Source of the DNA: Chromatiales bacterium
GTDB taxonomy: Bacteria > Pseudomonadota > Gammaproteobacteria > Steroidobacterales > GCA-2729495
Assembly (NCBI GenBank): GCA_002729495.1
Contig: PBYE01000075.1
Span: 1 to 41,316 of the forward strand
Direction of reading: 5' to 3'
Length of the DNA stretch: 41,316 bases
The notes under the pieces: generated by a model
Database searches by the model: none
Seen by the model: the letters and a program-made list of their open reading frames with translations, nothing else
What the model was told of the DNA's origin: nothing
Made by a program: the position numbers and the translations under genes
Shown: one piece after another, positions 30,709 to 39,566 of the stretch
How positions within the stretch are numbered: position 1 is the stretch's first letter
Layout of the letters: every line of letters begins with the position of its first letter

Positions 30709-32208
30709 ATGACCGCTACACCTAAAGATGAGAACAAGCTGATCGCGGAAAGGCGGCGCAAACTGGAGGAGTTGCGTGCCGAAGGCTTTGCCTTCCCAAA
30801 TGATTATCGGCGTTCGGCCCTCACCGGCCAGTTGCAGGACATCTATGCCGATTACAGCAATGAGACGCTGGAAGAAAAAGATATAGTCGTAGAAGTAGCC
30901 GGGCGCCTGATGACCAAGCGGGTTATGGGCAAGGTGAGTTTCGTTACCATTCAGGACAGAAGTGGCCGGTTACAACTCTTCGTTCAGCGTGATGCGCTCA
31001 CTGACGGGCATTACAAGGCTTTCAAGCGCTGGGATCTGGGAGACATCATCTGGGCGACCGGCAGGATGTTCCGGACAAAGACGGGCGAACTGTCAGTGCG
31101 CGCGGACGATATTCAGCTGTTGACCAAATCGCTGCGTCCGCTACCCGAGAAATACCATGGCCTGAGTGACCAGGAGTCCCGTTACCGGCGGCGCTATGTC
31201 GACCTCATTGTCAACGAAGACTCGCGGCAGGTTTTTCTCACGCGCTCCAGCATCATTCAGTTCCTCAGGTCGTACCTCGACACCATGGATTTTCTCGAAG
31301 TAGAAACTCCGATGATGCAACCGATCCCGGGCGGCGCGGTGGCGCGTCCCTTTGTTACCCGTCACAACGCTCTGGATCGGCAGTTGTATTTGCGTATCGC
31401 TCCGGAGCTTTACCTGAAGCGCCTCGTTGTCGGAGGCTTTGAGCGTGTATATGAGATTAACCGTAGTTTCCGCAACGAAGGCTTGTCGACACAGCACAAT
31501 CCCGAGTTCACCATGCTTGAGCTGTATATGGCCTATGCGGATCAGAATACGCTGATCGACCTCCTTGAGAACCTGCTCAGGAGCGTTACCGAAACCATTC
31601 ATGGTTCAGGTGTGATCGTTTACCAGGGGAAGGAATATGACCTTTCGGGCTCCTGCGAACGCCTGACAGTGGAGGAGTCGGTTGCCCGGTTCAATCCCGA
31701 TCTCGATATTGCCCGGCTGCGTGACCTGGAATACCTGCGCGAAGCCTGTGCACGGATGGATATTCCGGTGTCAGATAATTCGGGTAGCGGGAAGTTACTT
31801 ATCGAGATTTTCGAGAAAACGGTAGAAGATAAACTTGATCAGCCCACCTTCATTACTGCCTATCCTGCCGAAGTTTCACCCCTCGCGCGGCGCAACAGCG
31901 AAGATCCGTGGCTAACGGATCGTTTCGAATTTTTTGTCGCAGGACGTGAAATTGCAAACGGTTTCGCCGAACTTAACGATCCCGAGGATCAGTCCGAGCG
32001 CTTCAAAACCCAGGCAGAGCGCAAGACCTCGGGCGATGAAGAGGCGATGTTTTACGATGCAGATTACATCGCCGCACTTGAGTACGGGATGCCACCGACA
32101 GCCGGTTTGGGAGTCGGGATAGACCGGCTGGTAATGCTGCTTACGGATGCGCCTTCAATCCGTGATGTGCTGTTATTCCCGCAGTTGCGTGATCAGCAGG
32201 AGCAGTGA
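30709..32208 (+). CDS. lysS: Lysyl-tRNA synthetase (class II)
   Basis: The enzyme charges tRNA-Lys. The 499-residue protein has an N-terminal OB-fold anticodon-binding domain (about residues 60-150, with [20 protein letters not shown]) and a class II catalytic core: motif 1 around [10 protein letters not shown], motif 2 [15 protein letters not shown], and motif 3 [10 protein letters not shown]. It begins with ATG at 30709 after GCAGGAATCACG. Its stop overlaps an upstream candidate start of murI (GTGA). Confidence 0.97.
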   Translation: MTATPKDENKLIAERRRKLEELRAEGFAFPNDYRRSALTGQLQDIYADYSNETLEEKDIVVEVAGRLMTKRVMGKVSFVTIQDRSGRLQLFVQRDALTDGHYKAFKRWDLGDIIWATGRMFRTKTGELSVRADDIQLLTKSLRPLPEKYHGLSDQESRYRRRYVDLIVNEDSRQVFLTRSSIIQFLRSYLDTMDFLEVETPMMQPIPGGAVARPFVTRHNALDRQLYLRIAPELYLKRLVVGGFERVYEINRSFRNEGLSTQHNPEFTMLELYMAYADQNTLIDLLENLLRSVTETIHGSGVIVYQGKEYDLSGSCERLTVEESVARFNPDLDIARLRDLEYLREACARMDIPVSDNSGSGKLLIEIFEKTVEDKLDQPTFITAYPAEVSPLARRNSEDPWLTDRFEFFVAGREIANGFAELNDPEDQSERFKTQAERKTSGDEEAMFYDADYIAALEYGMPPTAGLGVGIDRLVMLLTDAPSIRDVLLFPQLRDQQEQ

Positions 32209-32216
32209 AACCGGGT

Positions 32217-33062
32217 ATGGAACAGTCGCGCTTGCCCATTGGCATATTTGATTCCGGGGTGGGCGGGCTTACAGTGCTGCACGCAGTAAACGATTTGCTG
32301 CCCGACGAACAGCTCCTTTACCTCGGTGACACCGCGAGGTTGCCTTACGGCACCAAGAGCCCGGCTTCCGTGCAACGCTATGCCACCCATGCGGCCGATT
32401 ATCTCGTCGGGCAGGGCATCAAGCTCCTGGTTATTGCCTGCAACACCGCGTCGGCCCTGGCGCTCGATGAATTGCGGCACAGACTTGCGCCGATACCCGT
32501 AATTGGCGTCGTAGAGCCGGGCGCGACCGCCGCGGTCAACCGCAGCAGCGCCCACCGACATCTTGTTTTGGCGACCGAATCCACAACCAGCCAGCTTGCT
32601 TATACGCGTGCCATCCTGCGGCTTGACCCTGACGCAATTATCGAAGAGTTGCCTTGCTCGCTTTTTGTAGCGCTGGCCGAAGAAGGTTGGAACACCGGCT
32701 CGATTGCGGAAGCCGTGGCAGGCCAGTATCTCGACAGTATTCGCGAACGCTCCAGGGCCGAGCGACCCGATGTAGCAATCCTCGGGTGCACACATTTTCC
32801 CTTGTTGCAGGGGGCTATCAGTAATGCCCTGGGCCCCGGTATAGAAATTGTCGATTCTGCGACGACCACGGCACGCGCCGTGTGGCAGGAGCTCGCCGCG
32901 AGTAACCTGGCTGCGCCCGATGATGCGAACGGCGGGATACGTTTAATCGCGACCGACGGGGCAGCCCGGTTCGCACGTATTGGCAGTGCATTTCTCGGTC
33001 GCAAGTTTGCCGCAGAAGATATCGAATTGACCGATATACACCCGGCCGATAAGGGTAACTGA
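32217..33062 (+). CDS. murI: Glutamate racemase
   Basis: MurI makes D-glutamate for peptidoglycan. The product starts PIGIFDSGVGGLTVL, with catalytic Cys75 in IACNTASA and Cys191 in LGCTHFPLL, the two-cysteine pair of the family. From ATG 32217 it is 281 residues. A GTG at 32205 overlaps the lysS stop and would add four residues; AGGAG at 32198-32202 is two bases from the GTG and fourteen from the ATG, so neither spacing is ideal. It is convergent with ygfZ, with five bases between stops. Confidence 0.95.
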   Translation: MEQSRLPIGIFDSGVGGLTVLHAVNDLLPDEQLLYLGDTARLPYGTKSPASVQRYATHAADYLVGQGIKLLVIACNTASALALDELRHRLAPIPVIGVVEPGATAAVNRSSAHRHLVLATESTTSQLAYTRAILRLDPDAIIEELPCSLFVALAEEGWNTGSIAEAVAGQYLDSIRERSRAERPDVAILGCTHFPLLQGAISNALGPGIEIVDSATTTARAVWQELAASNLAAPDDANGGIRLIATDGAARFARIGSAFLGRKFAAEDIELTDIHPADKGN

Positions 33063-33067
33063 AAGGC

Positions 33068-33982
33068 CTAATCGAGCTGTTCGGGTACGGGGTAGGGCAG
33101 CGTAACGCGTTCGAGTGGTACGGTGCTTTCAGAATCCAGGCAGAGAGGCTCGTCCAGCTTGTCTATCGGCACGACGGCGAGCAATTCTGTACTTCCTTCG
33201 CCGCAGACTGCATCGACCAGTTCACCGGCTTTTTTACCACTGCTGTACAGGGCGTCCCCGGGTCCAGGGAGGTGCTGACCTTTTGTGCGGAAACCATACA
33301 TACGCCGTTTTATGCGCCCAAGGTTCTGCGTGCGGGCAATTATTTCCTGGCCTACGTAACAGCCTTTACTAAAACTGATGGCATCCAGTAAATCCAGGTT
33401 CAGCATTTGCGGGACAAACATTTCACCCGACTGCAGCCAGACCGACGGCAGCCCGGCACGTACACAGGCCCTGCGCCAGTCCTGCCAGCTAAGCACGCCG
33501 ACAGACGGCGCTGCAGTCGAGCTATCGGTCAGCAGGAGACCGGTTTGCTGCAACTGTTCGATCCCCAGAAAGAGTAATTTATCACTATAAATACAATGAC
33601 TAACACCTGATTTATCAGAGGGAACCTTAAGGGAATCGAGGCTCTGGAGTCCGGCCTTGTTCAGGGCGTTTACCTCGACCTCCGGTATGCCGATCTGCAC
33701 ATCGGCCCGCAATACAAACATTGCCAGCTGTCGTGCTACCGGCTCAAGCAGTGACTTCGGCAAAATCAGCCATACAGCGTCACGCCAGTCGACCACCCAC
33801 AGCAGGCACCGGAGCCGTCCTTTCGCCGATGTCCAGCCCGCAAACAAGGGGTTTTCCGCCGTCAGTTTATCCACGTCCTGGGTAAGCTGACCCTGCAAAA
33901 AATCTTGCCGGTCGTTGCCGCTGATTCTTAGAACGCCAAGCCCGTCAGAAGGGCCATTATCGGCGCCTGGTTGTTTCATCAT
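33068..33982 (-). CDS. ygfZ: Folate-binding Fe-S cluster assembly protein YgfZ
   Basis: YgfZ binds tetrahydrofolate and helps assemble or repair particular Fe-S enzymes. The 304-residue reading from the ATG at 33982 (a second Met follows at once) has an N-terminal GcvT-like domain (LRISGNDRQDFLQGQLTQDV) and the signature KGCYVGQEIIARTQNLGRIK beginning about residue 204, with the essential Cys. The frame stays open upstream to 34402, but that extension has no family similarity. It is divergent from the SDHAF4-like gene, 35 bp apart. Confidence 0.93.
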   Translation of the reverse strand: MMKQPGADNGPSDGLGVLRISGNDRQDFLQGQLTQDVDKLTAENPLFAGWTSAKGRLRCLLWVVDWRDAVWLILPKSLLEPVARQLAMFVLRADVQIGIPEVEVNALNKAGLQSLDSLKVPSDKSGVSHCIYSDKLLFLGIEQLQQTGLLLTDSSTAAPSVGVLSWQDWRRACVRAGLPSVWLQSGEMFVPQMLNLDLLDAISFSKGCYVGQEIIARTQNLGRIKRRMYGFRTKGQHLPGPGDALYSSGKKAGELVDAVCGEGSTELLAVVPIDKLDEPLCLDSESTVPLERVTLPYPVPEQLD

Positions 33983-34017
33983 GAAATTATCTGAAAGCCT
34001 TTGGGGGCAGGTCTGTG

Positions 34018-34239
34018 ATGCAAAATCAGGCGCATTCTGGCACACTTCGCGCCATGCCGGAGCACGCCCCCGAAAAAGAACCCAAGACAAAACCAATACC
34101 TGCAGCAGATAAGGCCGGACATCAGCCTGATCCGCAGGTGGTTGAGTCCGACCTGCAGCCGGAAACCGATGGTCCGGCGGGGCCTGAGCCAACCCGTTTT
34201 GGGGACTGGGAGCGTAACGGTCGCTGCATAGATTTCTGA
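34018..34239 (+). CDS. DUF1674 protein, SDHAF4-like succinate dehydrogenase assembly factor
   Basis: This 73-residue protein has a low-complexity, charged first half and ends in the block GPEPTRFGDWERNGRCIDF (55-73), the diagnostic C-terminus of the DUF1674/SDHAF4 family. Mitochondrial SDHAF4 binds flavinylated SdhA and shields it before it joins SdhB. The gene sits 116 bp upstream of sdhC on the same strand, which supports the role. ATG 34018 has an AGG six bases upstream; GTG 34015 and ATG 34054 are in-frame alternatives. No experimental function is known for this protein. Confidence 0.85.
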   Translation: MQNQAHSGTLRAMPEHAPEKEPKTKPIPAADKAGHQPDPQVVESDLQPETDGPAGPEPTRFGDWERNGRCIDF

Positions 34240-34302
34240 GTAAATCGCAGCTTCGGTAGTCGCATCGATTAATAGCCGGGAGCATCCGGATTGTCGCGGA
34301 CG

Positions 34303-34335
34303 AGGCAACGGACGTGGCGGGATGTTGCCTGTTTT
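34303..34335 (+). terminator. Terminator-like hairpin just upstream of sdhC
   Basis: AGGCAAC (34303-34309) pairs perfectly with GTTGCCT (34324-34330), with a 14-base loop, and is followed by GTTTTTGTGT. It ends about 20 bases before the sdhC ATG. The stem is only 7 bp and the loop long, so termination may be partial; it could end the transcript of the SDHAF4-like gene or act as an attenuator of sdhCDAB. Confidence 0.45.
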
Positions 34336-34355
34336 TGTGTGTGCATTCAGGGTGA

Positions 34356-34742
34356 ATGGAGATGCCAGAAACCAAGAGACCGCTTTCGCCGCACCTGGGC
34401 ATTTACAGCTGGGCGGTGAGTAATACCCTGTCGATATTGCATCGCATGACCGGTGTTGCGCTGTCGGTTGGCACACTGGCGCTTTTGAGCTGGATCGTTG
34501 CGGCCGCAGCCGGTGAAACGGCATACAACAGCGTGCTGTACGTGCTTAGCGGCCCGCTTGGTTTGCTGATCCTGCTCGGTTTTTCAGCGAGTTTGTTCTA
34601 TCACCTGGGGAACGGCATACGGCATTTGTGCTGGGATGCAGGCCTGGGGTTTGCGAAAAATTTTGCACGCCTGTCCGGGTTGTTCACATTGCTGGCTGCG
34701 ATTATCGCAACGGCGCTTTATTGGTTGGGGTTCTTCGCATGA
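34356..34742 (+). CDS. sdhC: Succinate dehydrogenase cytochrome b556 subunit
   Basis: SdhC is one of two membrane anchors of complex II and helps bind ubiquinone and haem b. The 128-residue product has three hydrophobic helices. RPLSPHLGIYSW opens the family, then SILHR with the quinone-site Ser26 and Arg30, and the haem ligand His83 in LFYHLGNGIRHL. The opening resembles the mitochondrial and alphaproteobacterial type more than E. coli SdhC. ATG 34356 and ATG 34362 are both possible starts. The stop overlaps sdhD as ATGA. Confidence 0.94.
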   Translation: MEMPETKRPLSPHLGIYSWAVSNTLSILHRMTGVALSVGTLALLSWIVAAAAGETAYNSVLYVLSGPLGLLILLGFSASLFYHLGNGIRHLCWDAGLGFAKNFARLSGLFTLLAAIIATALYWLGFFA

Positions 34743-35101
34743 GTGTGCAGACACCGGATTCCTTCGATACCGGCACCGGACACTGGTGGGCCCAGCGGCT
34801 GACCGCTATCGCCCTCGTACCACTGACCCTCTGGTTTGCGCTGGCTCTTCTGGGCATGAATGACTTTGGCCATGCAACCGTCGTGAGCTGGATGGCCGAA
34901 ACTTTTAATACCGTTTTATTGATCCTGCTGCTAATTGCGGCCTTATATCACTCGCATCTGGGCGTACAGGTCATCCTCGAAGACTATGTGCACGTTGCCG
35001 GGACCAGGGCTAGCAGCCTGCTGCTGTCTAAACTGGTGCATTCAGCGCTGGGAATTGCAGGCATCGTTTCAATCATTGTGATATCCGGCGGCGCATCATG
35101 A
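34739..35101 (+). CDS. sdhD: Succinate dehydrogenase membrane anchor subunit
   Basis: SdhD is the second membrane anchor of complex II. The 120-residue product starts at the ATG that overlaps the sdhC stop and has three transmembrane helices. [19 protein letters not shown] near the N-terminus and [16 protein letters not shown], which holds the haem-ligand His and the quinone-site Asp-Tyr pair, identify it. Its stop overlaps the sdhA start, again as ATGA, so C, D and A are translationally coupled. Confidence 0.94.
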   Translation: MSVQTPDSFDTGTGHWWAQRLTAIALVPLTLWFALALLGMNDFGHATVVSWMAETFNTVLLILLLIAALYHSHLGVQVILEDYVHVAGTRASSLLLSKLVHSALGIAGIVSIIVISGGAS

Positions 35102-36873
35102 GCAGCGACTACACTTTTATAGATCACACTTATGATGTCGTTGTCGTCGGCGCCGGCGGCGCCGGGTTAAGGGCAACCTTTGGCCTGGTAGAATCCGGTT
35201 TATCGGCTGCCTGTATCAGCAAGGTATTCCCCACTCGCAGCCATACGGTTGCAGCGCAGGGAGGGATCAGCGCCGCGCTCGGAAATATGGGTGAGGATGA
35301 CTGGCGCTGGCACATGTACGACACCGTTAAAGGTTCTGACTGGCTTGGCGATCAGGATGCAATCGAATACATGTGCAAGGAGGCGCCTGCCGCGATTATT
35401 GAACTGGAACACTACGGTGTCCCCTTCTCGCGAACCGGGGACGGCAAAATCTATCAGCGCCCGTTCGGCGGTATGACCACGCGCTTCGGCGAAGGTATTG
35501 CGCAGCGTACCTGTGCAGCTGCCGACCGCACCGGCCACGCCATGTTGCATACCCTGTATCAGCAATCCTTAAAACACGATGCAAACTTTTACATCGAATA
35601 CTTTGCCATCGATCTGATCATGGAAGAAGGCGCCTGCCGCGGCGTCATAGCTATCGATATGGCCACGGGTGAACTGCATCGTTTTCAGGCCCACAAGGTA
35701 ATTCTTGCTACCGGCGGCTATGGCAGAGCTTACTTTTCCTGCACCTCCGCACATATCTGCACCGGAGACGGCAACGCGATGGTATTGCGCGCCGGTTTGC
35801 CTCTGCAGGATATGGAGTTTGTGCAGTTCCATCCTACCGGAATCTACGGTTCAGGCTGCCTGATAACAGAAGGGTCGCGAGGCGAGGGCGGTTATTTGAC
35901 CAACTCCGATGGTGAACGGTTTATGGAGCGCTATGCGCCCAATGCAAAAGATCTTGCGTCACGTGATGTCGTCAGCCGTTCCATGACGATGGAAATCCAG
36001 GGCGGGCGAGGGGTCGGGCCCGACAAAGACCATATCTATCTGCACCTCGAGCACCTCGGGTCGGAAGTGATCCAGGAAAGGTTGCCCGGTATTGCTGAAA
36101 CAGCGCGCATTTTTGCCGGCGTTGACGTAAGCCGTGAACCCATCCCGGTGTTGCCGACTGTCCACTACAACATGGGCGGTATACCTACCAATTATCACGG
36201 CGAGGCGCTGGACGGTAAGGGTGGCGAAGTCGACGGGCTGATGGCCGTTGGCGAGGCAGCCTGTGTTTCGGTGCACGGCGCCAACCGGCTCGGATCCAAT
36301 TCACTGCTGGACCTGGTCGTCTTCGGCCGGTCGGCGGCCAAGCGCTGTGCGGCGACGGTAAAGCAGAACACGGAGCAGCCGACACTCGTCGCAGATGCCG
36401 GGCAGAATGCGATAGTCAGGCTGGACAAGTTGCGCAATGCAAACGGAAGCCGACCGACCGCGGAATTGCGCCTGGAAATGCAGAAAATCATGCAGACGCA
36501 CGCTTCTGTATTCCGTACGGGAGAATCACTGCAACAGGGCATACAAAAACTCGGCGATACTTACGCCGGGTTTGGTGACGTCAACGTAAGTGACCGGTCC
36601 CTTGTCTGGAATACCGACCTGATAGAGACGCTGGAACTGGAAAATCTCCTGATGCAGGCAACTGCGACTATCAAGGCTGCGAACAACCGCAAGGAAAGTC
36701 GCGGCGCCCAGGCCCGGGAAGACTATCCTGATCGCGATGACGAAAACTGGATGAAGCACACGCTGTGCTGGGTGGATCAGTCGGGTGAAGTGCGGTTGGA
36801 CTACCGAACTGTCAACCTGGAAACGCTAACGGACGAAGTAGAGACCGTGCCGCCCAAGGCACGAGTTTACTGA
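35098..36873 (+). CDS. sdhA: Succinate dehydrogenase flavoprotein subunit
   Basis: SdhA oxidises succinate to fumarate with covalently bound FAD. The 591-residue product shows the Rossmann [13 protein letters not shown], the flavinylation His49 in [30 protein letters not shown]-like substrate loop (partial here), and [18 protein letters not shown] near residue 390. Length matches bacterial and mitochondrial SdhA. Covalent FAD attachment would use the SdhE encoded downstream. Confidence 0.98.
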   Translation: MSSDYTFIDHTYDVVVVGAGGAGLRATFGLVESGLSAACISKVFPTRSHTVAAQGGISAALGNMGEDDWRWHMYDTVKGSDWLGDQDAIEYMCKEAPAAIIELEHYGVPFSRTGDGKIYQRPFGGMTTRFGEGIAQRTCAAADRTGHAMLHTLYQQSLKHDANFYIEYFAIDLIMEEGACRGVIAIDMATGELHRFQAHKVILATGGYGRAYFSCTSAHICTGDGNAMVLRAGLPLQDMEFVQFHPTGIYGSGCLITEGSRGEGGYLTNSDGERFMERYAPNAKDLASRDVVSRSMTMEIQGGRGVGPDKDHIYLHLEHLGSEVIQERLPGIAETARIFAGVDVSREPIPVLPTVHYNMGGIPTNYHGEALDGKGGEVDGLMAVGEAACVSVHGANRLGSNSLLDLVVFGRSAAKRCAATVKQNTEQPTLVADAGQNAIVRLDKLRNANGSRPTAELRLEMQKIMQTHASVFRTGESLQQGIQKLGDTYAGFGDVNVSDRSLVWNTDLIETLELENLLMQATATIKAANNRKESRGAQAREDYPDRDDENWMKHTLCWVDQSGEVRLDYRTVNLETLTDEVETVPPKARVY

Positions 36874-36895
36874 CAGGTTTAGGAGAGATTCGAAT

Positions 36896-37672
36896 ATGGC
36901 CGAGTTTACGCTCCCGCCAAACTCCCGGGTCAAAAAGGGCCGGTTGTTCAGCGCGCAGCCTGGTGCTGAGAACGTGCGGCGCTTCGTAATTTATCGCTAT
37001 GATCCCGACAGTGGTGAAAATCCGCGCATGGACACCTATGAAGTGGATACCAGTAGCTGCGGGCCGATGGTTCTTGATGCCTTAATCAAGATAAAAAATG
37101 AAATTGACCCGACACTGACGTTTCGCCGTTCTTGCCGCGAGGGCATTTGCGGTTCCTGTGCAATGAATATCGGCGGCACAAACACACTTGCCTGTACGCA
37201 GGCCACCACGGACCTGAGGGGTGACGTAAAAATCTATCCGCTGCCGCACATGCCGGTGGTGAAAGATCTGGTTCCTGACCTTACACATTTTTATACACAA
37301 TATGCGTCCATCAAGCCCTGGCTGCAGACTCGCACCCCGGCACCAACGGATCACGAGCGACTGCAATCAAAGCATGATCAGGAAAAAATTAACTCACCCT
37401 CCGCTTGTATATTGTGTGCCTGCTGCTCGACCAGTTGTCCAAGCTACTGGTGGAACAGCGACCGCTTTCTCGGTCCGGCAGCTTTGCTCGCGGCCTATCG
37501 CTGGCTCGTTGATACCCGGGACGATGCAAAAGCTGAGCGGCTGGATAACCTTGAAGGTACATTCCGGCTTTATCGCTGCCACACTATAATGAACTGCACC
37601 AATGCCTGTCCTAAAGACCTGAACCCGGCCAAGGCAATCGCAGAAATCAAGAAAACGCTGGCAGTCAGGTGA
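36896..37672 (+). CDS. sdhB: Succinate dehydrogenase iron-sulfur subunit
   Basis: SdhB passes electrons from FAD to ubiquinone through three Fe-S clusters. The 258-residue protein has the ferredoxin-type [2Fe-2S] ligands Cys80, Cys85, Cys88 and Cys100, and the C-terminal pattern Cys171, Cys174, Cys177 plus Cys238 for [4Fe-4S] and Cys181, Cys228, Cys234 for [3Fe-4S]. It is about 20 residues longer than E. coli SdhB, mainly at the N-terminus, as in mitochondrial-type enzymes. It starts 22 bases after sdhA. Confidence 0.98.
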   Translation: MAEFTLPPNSRVKKGRLFSAQPGAENVRRFVIYRYDPDSGENPRMDTYEVDTSSCGPMVLDALIKIKNEIDPTLTFRRSCREGICGSCAMNIGGTNTLACTQATTDLRGDVKIYPLPHMPVVKDLVPDLTHFYTQYASIKPWLQTRTPAPTDHERLQSKHDQEKINSPSACILCACCSTSCPSYWWNSDRFLGPAALLAAYRWLVDTRDDAKAERLDNLEGTFRLYRCHTIMNCTNACPKDLNPAKAIAEIKKTLAVR

Positions 37673-37710
37673 AACCAGCCGCCGGCAAACGGCCGGATTG
37701 AGCCGGAAAA

Positions 37711-37962
37711 GTGACTGACCCCGAACTCGCAAAACTTCGCTGGCGCTGCCGGCGGGGTATGCGCGAATTGGACATGCTGTTGCTTGATTATCTCGACCGG
37801 CATTACGGCGATGCTGACGCGACGGAGCAGGGCGCCTTTCAGAAACTGTTAACTGTGCCCGATCCCGAGATACTGGCCTTGCTCACGGGTCGGGCGGAAG
37901 CTGATGATGAGGCTTTGCGCGATGTCATCGAACGGCTTCTTAACCGGGGCAAGCCTGCATAG
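37711..37962 (+). CDS. sdhE: Succinate dehydrogenase assembly factor SdhE (SDHAF2 family)
   Basis: SdhE promotes covalent FAD attachment to SdhA. The 83-residue product has the key RGMRELD motif at residues 15-21, whose Gly and Glu are needed for flavinylation in the E. coli protein. The GTG start at 37711 has GGAA upstream. Its position directly after sdhB, rather than apart from the sdh genes as in E. coli, makes a self-contained enzyme-plus-maturation locus. Confidence 0.95.
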   Translation: MTDPELAKLRWRCRRGMRELDMLLLDYLDRHYGDADATEQGAFQKLLTVPDPEILALLTGRAEADDEALRDVIERLLNRGKPA

Positions 37963-37996
37963 TTTGCCCGTCGTGTCCTGGCGGGGGCGCATCTTT

Positions 37997-38224
37997 ATGG
38001 CAACGATACACATCCATGCAGGCGTACCGGGGGAGTGGACTGCAGGGATAAAACGCAAGCGTCAGCCCGTGCTATTGTTGCGCCACAGAAGTTGCTGGGG
38101 TGACCGGGTAGCCGGACTCACTTTGCGTACGGCTGACAATCGGACAATTACCGCCTGGTTTTTGCTCAGCAGAAACGACCGCAGGCACTGGCGTCGTATG
38201 CGCGTTCGGTACCTGTTTCCTTGA
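37997..38224 (+). CDS. Hypothetical protein, possibly a shortened YgfX-like protein
   Basis: From ATG 37997 the frame encodes 75 residues ending WRRMRVRYLFP. The last 50 or so, with AGLTLRTADNRTITAWFLLS, resemble in character the soluble C-terminus of YgfX, the membrane protein whose gene follows sdhE in Escherichia and others. The two transmembrane helices expected at the YgfX N-terminus are absent, and no other frame in 37963-38100 supplies them. It may be a remnant, a diverged short form, or a chance open frame. The frame is open further up, to an ATG at 37904 inside sdhE. No clear Shine-Dalgarno site. Confidence 0.35.
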   Translation: MATIHIHAGVPGEWTAGIKRKRQPVLLLRHRSCWGDRVAGLTLRTADNRTITAWFLLSRNDRRHWRRMRVRYLFP

Positions 38225-38297
38225 TTGGCATTTACCCTGGATGATGCAACGCAATAAAGAAGACCGTGACCTGTTTCTCGGCCCGACCCCCGGGCGC

Positions 38298-38325
38298 GAA
38301 CTTTCGCCTCACGCCGGGGTCTATG
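38298..38325 (+). promoter_or_regulatory. Sigma-E-type promoter of rpoE
   Basis: GAACTTT (38298-38304) and TCTATG (38320-38325) match the sigma-E -35 (GGAACTT) and -10 (TCTAA-like) elements, with 16 bases between AACTT and TCTA. Transcription would begin near 38332, about 26 bases before the rpoE ATG. Autoregulation through such a promoter is the rule for rpoE. Confidence 0.6.
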
Positions 38326-38357
38326 CGGGTGCAGTATAAAGAGGCTGGCGGAGCGTT

Positions 38358-38948
38358 ATGAGCCAAACAGGTAACCGCGCCAGCGATCAGTTGCTAGTTG
38401 AACGCGTTAAGGCGGGGGACAAGCATGCCTTTGATCTCCTGGTCCTTAAGTATCAGCACAGGATCATCAAGCTGATTTTGCGTTATGTAAAGGATCCGGC
38501 TGAGGCAATGGATGTGTCACAGGAGGCGTTTTTGAAAGCCTATCGCGCGCTACCCAAATTTCGCGGCGAATCCGCGTTTTATACCTGGATGTATCGCATC
38601 GCAATCAATACGGCAAAAAACCACCTGGTTGCGGCCCGGCGAAGGCCCCTCGACCATGCCGCGGAAATTTCCGAGCCGGAAGAATTTGAGTGGCATTCAA
38701 GTCTGCAGGATTCCGATTCGCCCGAAGGCAAGGCTATGGGCGAAGAGCTGCGTGAGACGGTCGAGCGCACCATCGCGGAGTTGCCGGATGAGCTGCGTAC
38801 CGCGATAGTGCTGCGTGAAATTGACGGCCTGAGCTACGAGCAAATTGCCCAGGTAATGGAATGTCCGCTCGGCACCGTGAGATCGCGTATATTCAGGGCG
38901 CGCGAAGCGCTGGACAAGAGCATACGGCCCATAATGGATGAGGGTTGA
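38358..38948 (+). CDS. rpoE: RNA polymerase sigma factor RpoE (sigma-E / AlgU)
   Basis: This ECF sigma factor directs the envelope stress response. The 196-residue product (E. coli 191) has region 2 (HAFDLLVLKYQHRI, DVSQEAFLKAYRAL, FYTWMYRIAINTAKN) and region 4 with the helix-turn-helix SYEQIAQVMECPLGTVRSRI. GGAG lies just before the ATG at 38358. It is followed by its anti-sigma genes rseA and rseB. In Pseudomonas nadB lies next to this gene; it is missing here. Confidence 0.97.
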   Translation: MSQTGNRASDQLLVERVKAGDKHAFDLLVLKYQHRIIKLILRYVKDPAEAMDVSQEAFLKAYRALPKFRGESAFYTWMYRIAINTAKNHLVAARRRPLDHAAEISEPEEFEWHSSLQDSDSPEGKAMGEELRETVERTIAELPDELRTAIVLREIDGLSYEQIAQVMECPLGTVRSRIFRAREALDKSIRPIMDEG

Positions 38949-38957
38949 GGTGAGCCG

Positions 38958-39566
38958 ATGGAAAAAGATGTAACCCGGAATATTGAAGAACAATTGTCTG
39001 CTTTTCTGGACGGCGAATTGCCGGAGGAAGAGTTGCAGTTGCTCGTGCGTCGTCTCGAGAGAGATCCGGAGTACCGTGCCACACTCGCCCGTTATGCAAC
39101 GATCGGAAGCGTTCTGCGTCGCGATCCGGTGCAGGTGACCGGTGATGACCTCCGGCAGCGCCTGATGATCGCCATGCAGGATGATAATTCGGATAGCCAG
39201 GATTCGACACCGTCGGGCAATTCCGTATTCCTTCAAAAACGTGGGCTGCTGGTTGCAGGTATTGCTGCCTTGGTTGTTGCAGGTTTGTATACCGGTAATT
39301 TTTATAGGGATGAACAGCTATCCTTCGATAGGCCAAAATCTGCAGAACTGGCCCGGACTTCTCCTGCCGAAGTTTTCGAACCTGCCGGTAACGCAAGTGA
39401 ACAGCCATCCCGCGCTGTGTCAGTATCCGCAGGTGTCCGGCGAGCGGCACTGCACCCGGATCGCATGACCAGTTACCTTGTATCGCATGGTGAGTTCTCC
39501 AGGTCGTTCCAGGGGGCTATCGTTGATTCGCGGATATTCGTGCAGCAAGCAAGTTATGAGGAATAG
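38958..39566 (+). CDS. rseA: Anti-sigma-E factor RseA (MucA-like)
   Basis: RseA holds sigma-E inactive at the inner membrane until proteases cut it. The 202-residue product has the cytoplasmic sigma-binding domain (NIEEQLSAFLDGELPEEE, residues about 8-25, then RLERDPEYRATLARYATIG), one transmembrane helix (about 96-114), and a periplasmic part with the family end MTSYLVSHGEFS ... VDSRIF. A strong GAGGTGA precedes ATG 38958. RseP, which cleaves within the membrane helix, is encoded at 4.3 kb. The rseA end overlaps the candidate start of rseB by 11 bases. Confidence 0.94.
   Translation: MEKDVTRNIEEQLSAFLDGELPEEELQLLVRRLERDPEYRATLARYATIGSVLRRDPVQVTGDDLRQRLMIAMQDDNSDSQDSTPSGNSVFLQKRGLLVAGIAALVVAGLYTGNFYRDEQLSFDRPKSAELARTSPAEVFEPAGNASEQPSRAVSVSAGVRRAALHPDRMTSYLVSHGEFSRSFQGAIVDSRIFVQQASYEE

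Noticed and set aside
33983-34402. N-terminal extension of ygfZ by 140 codons
   Set aside because: The extension has no family similarity, overlaps the SDHAF4-like gene and the sdhC start in antisense, and the usual YgfZ N-terminus begins at 33982.
38241-38339. 32-codon frame just upstream of rpoE
   Set aside because: It spans the sigma-E-type promoter elements, has no clear ribosome site and no recognisable product; probably chance.
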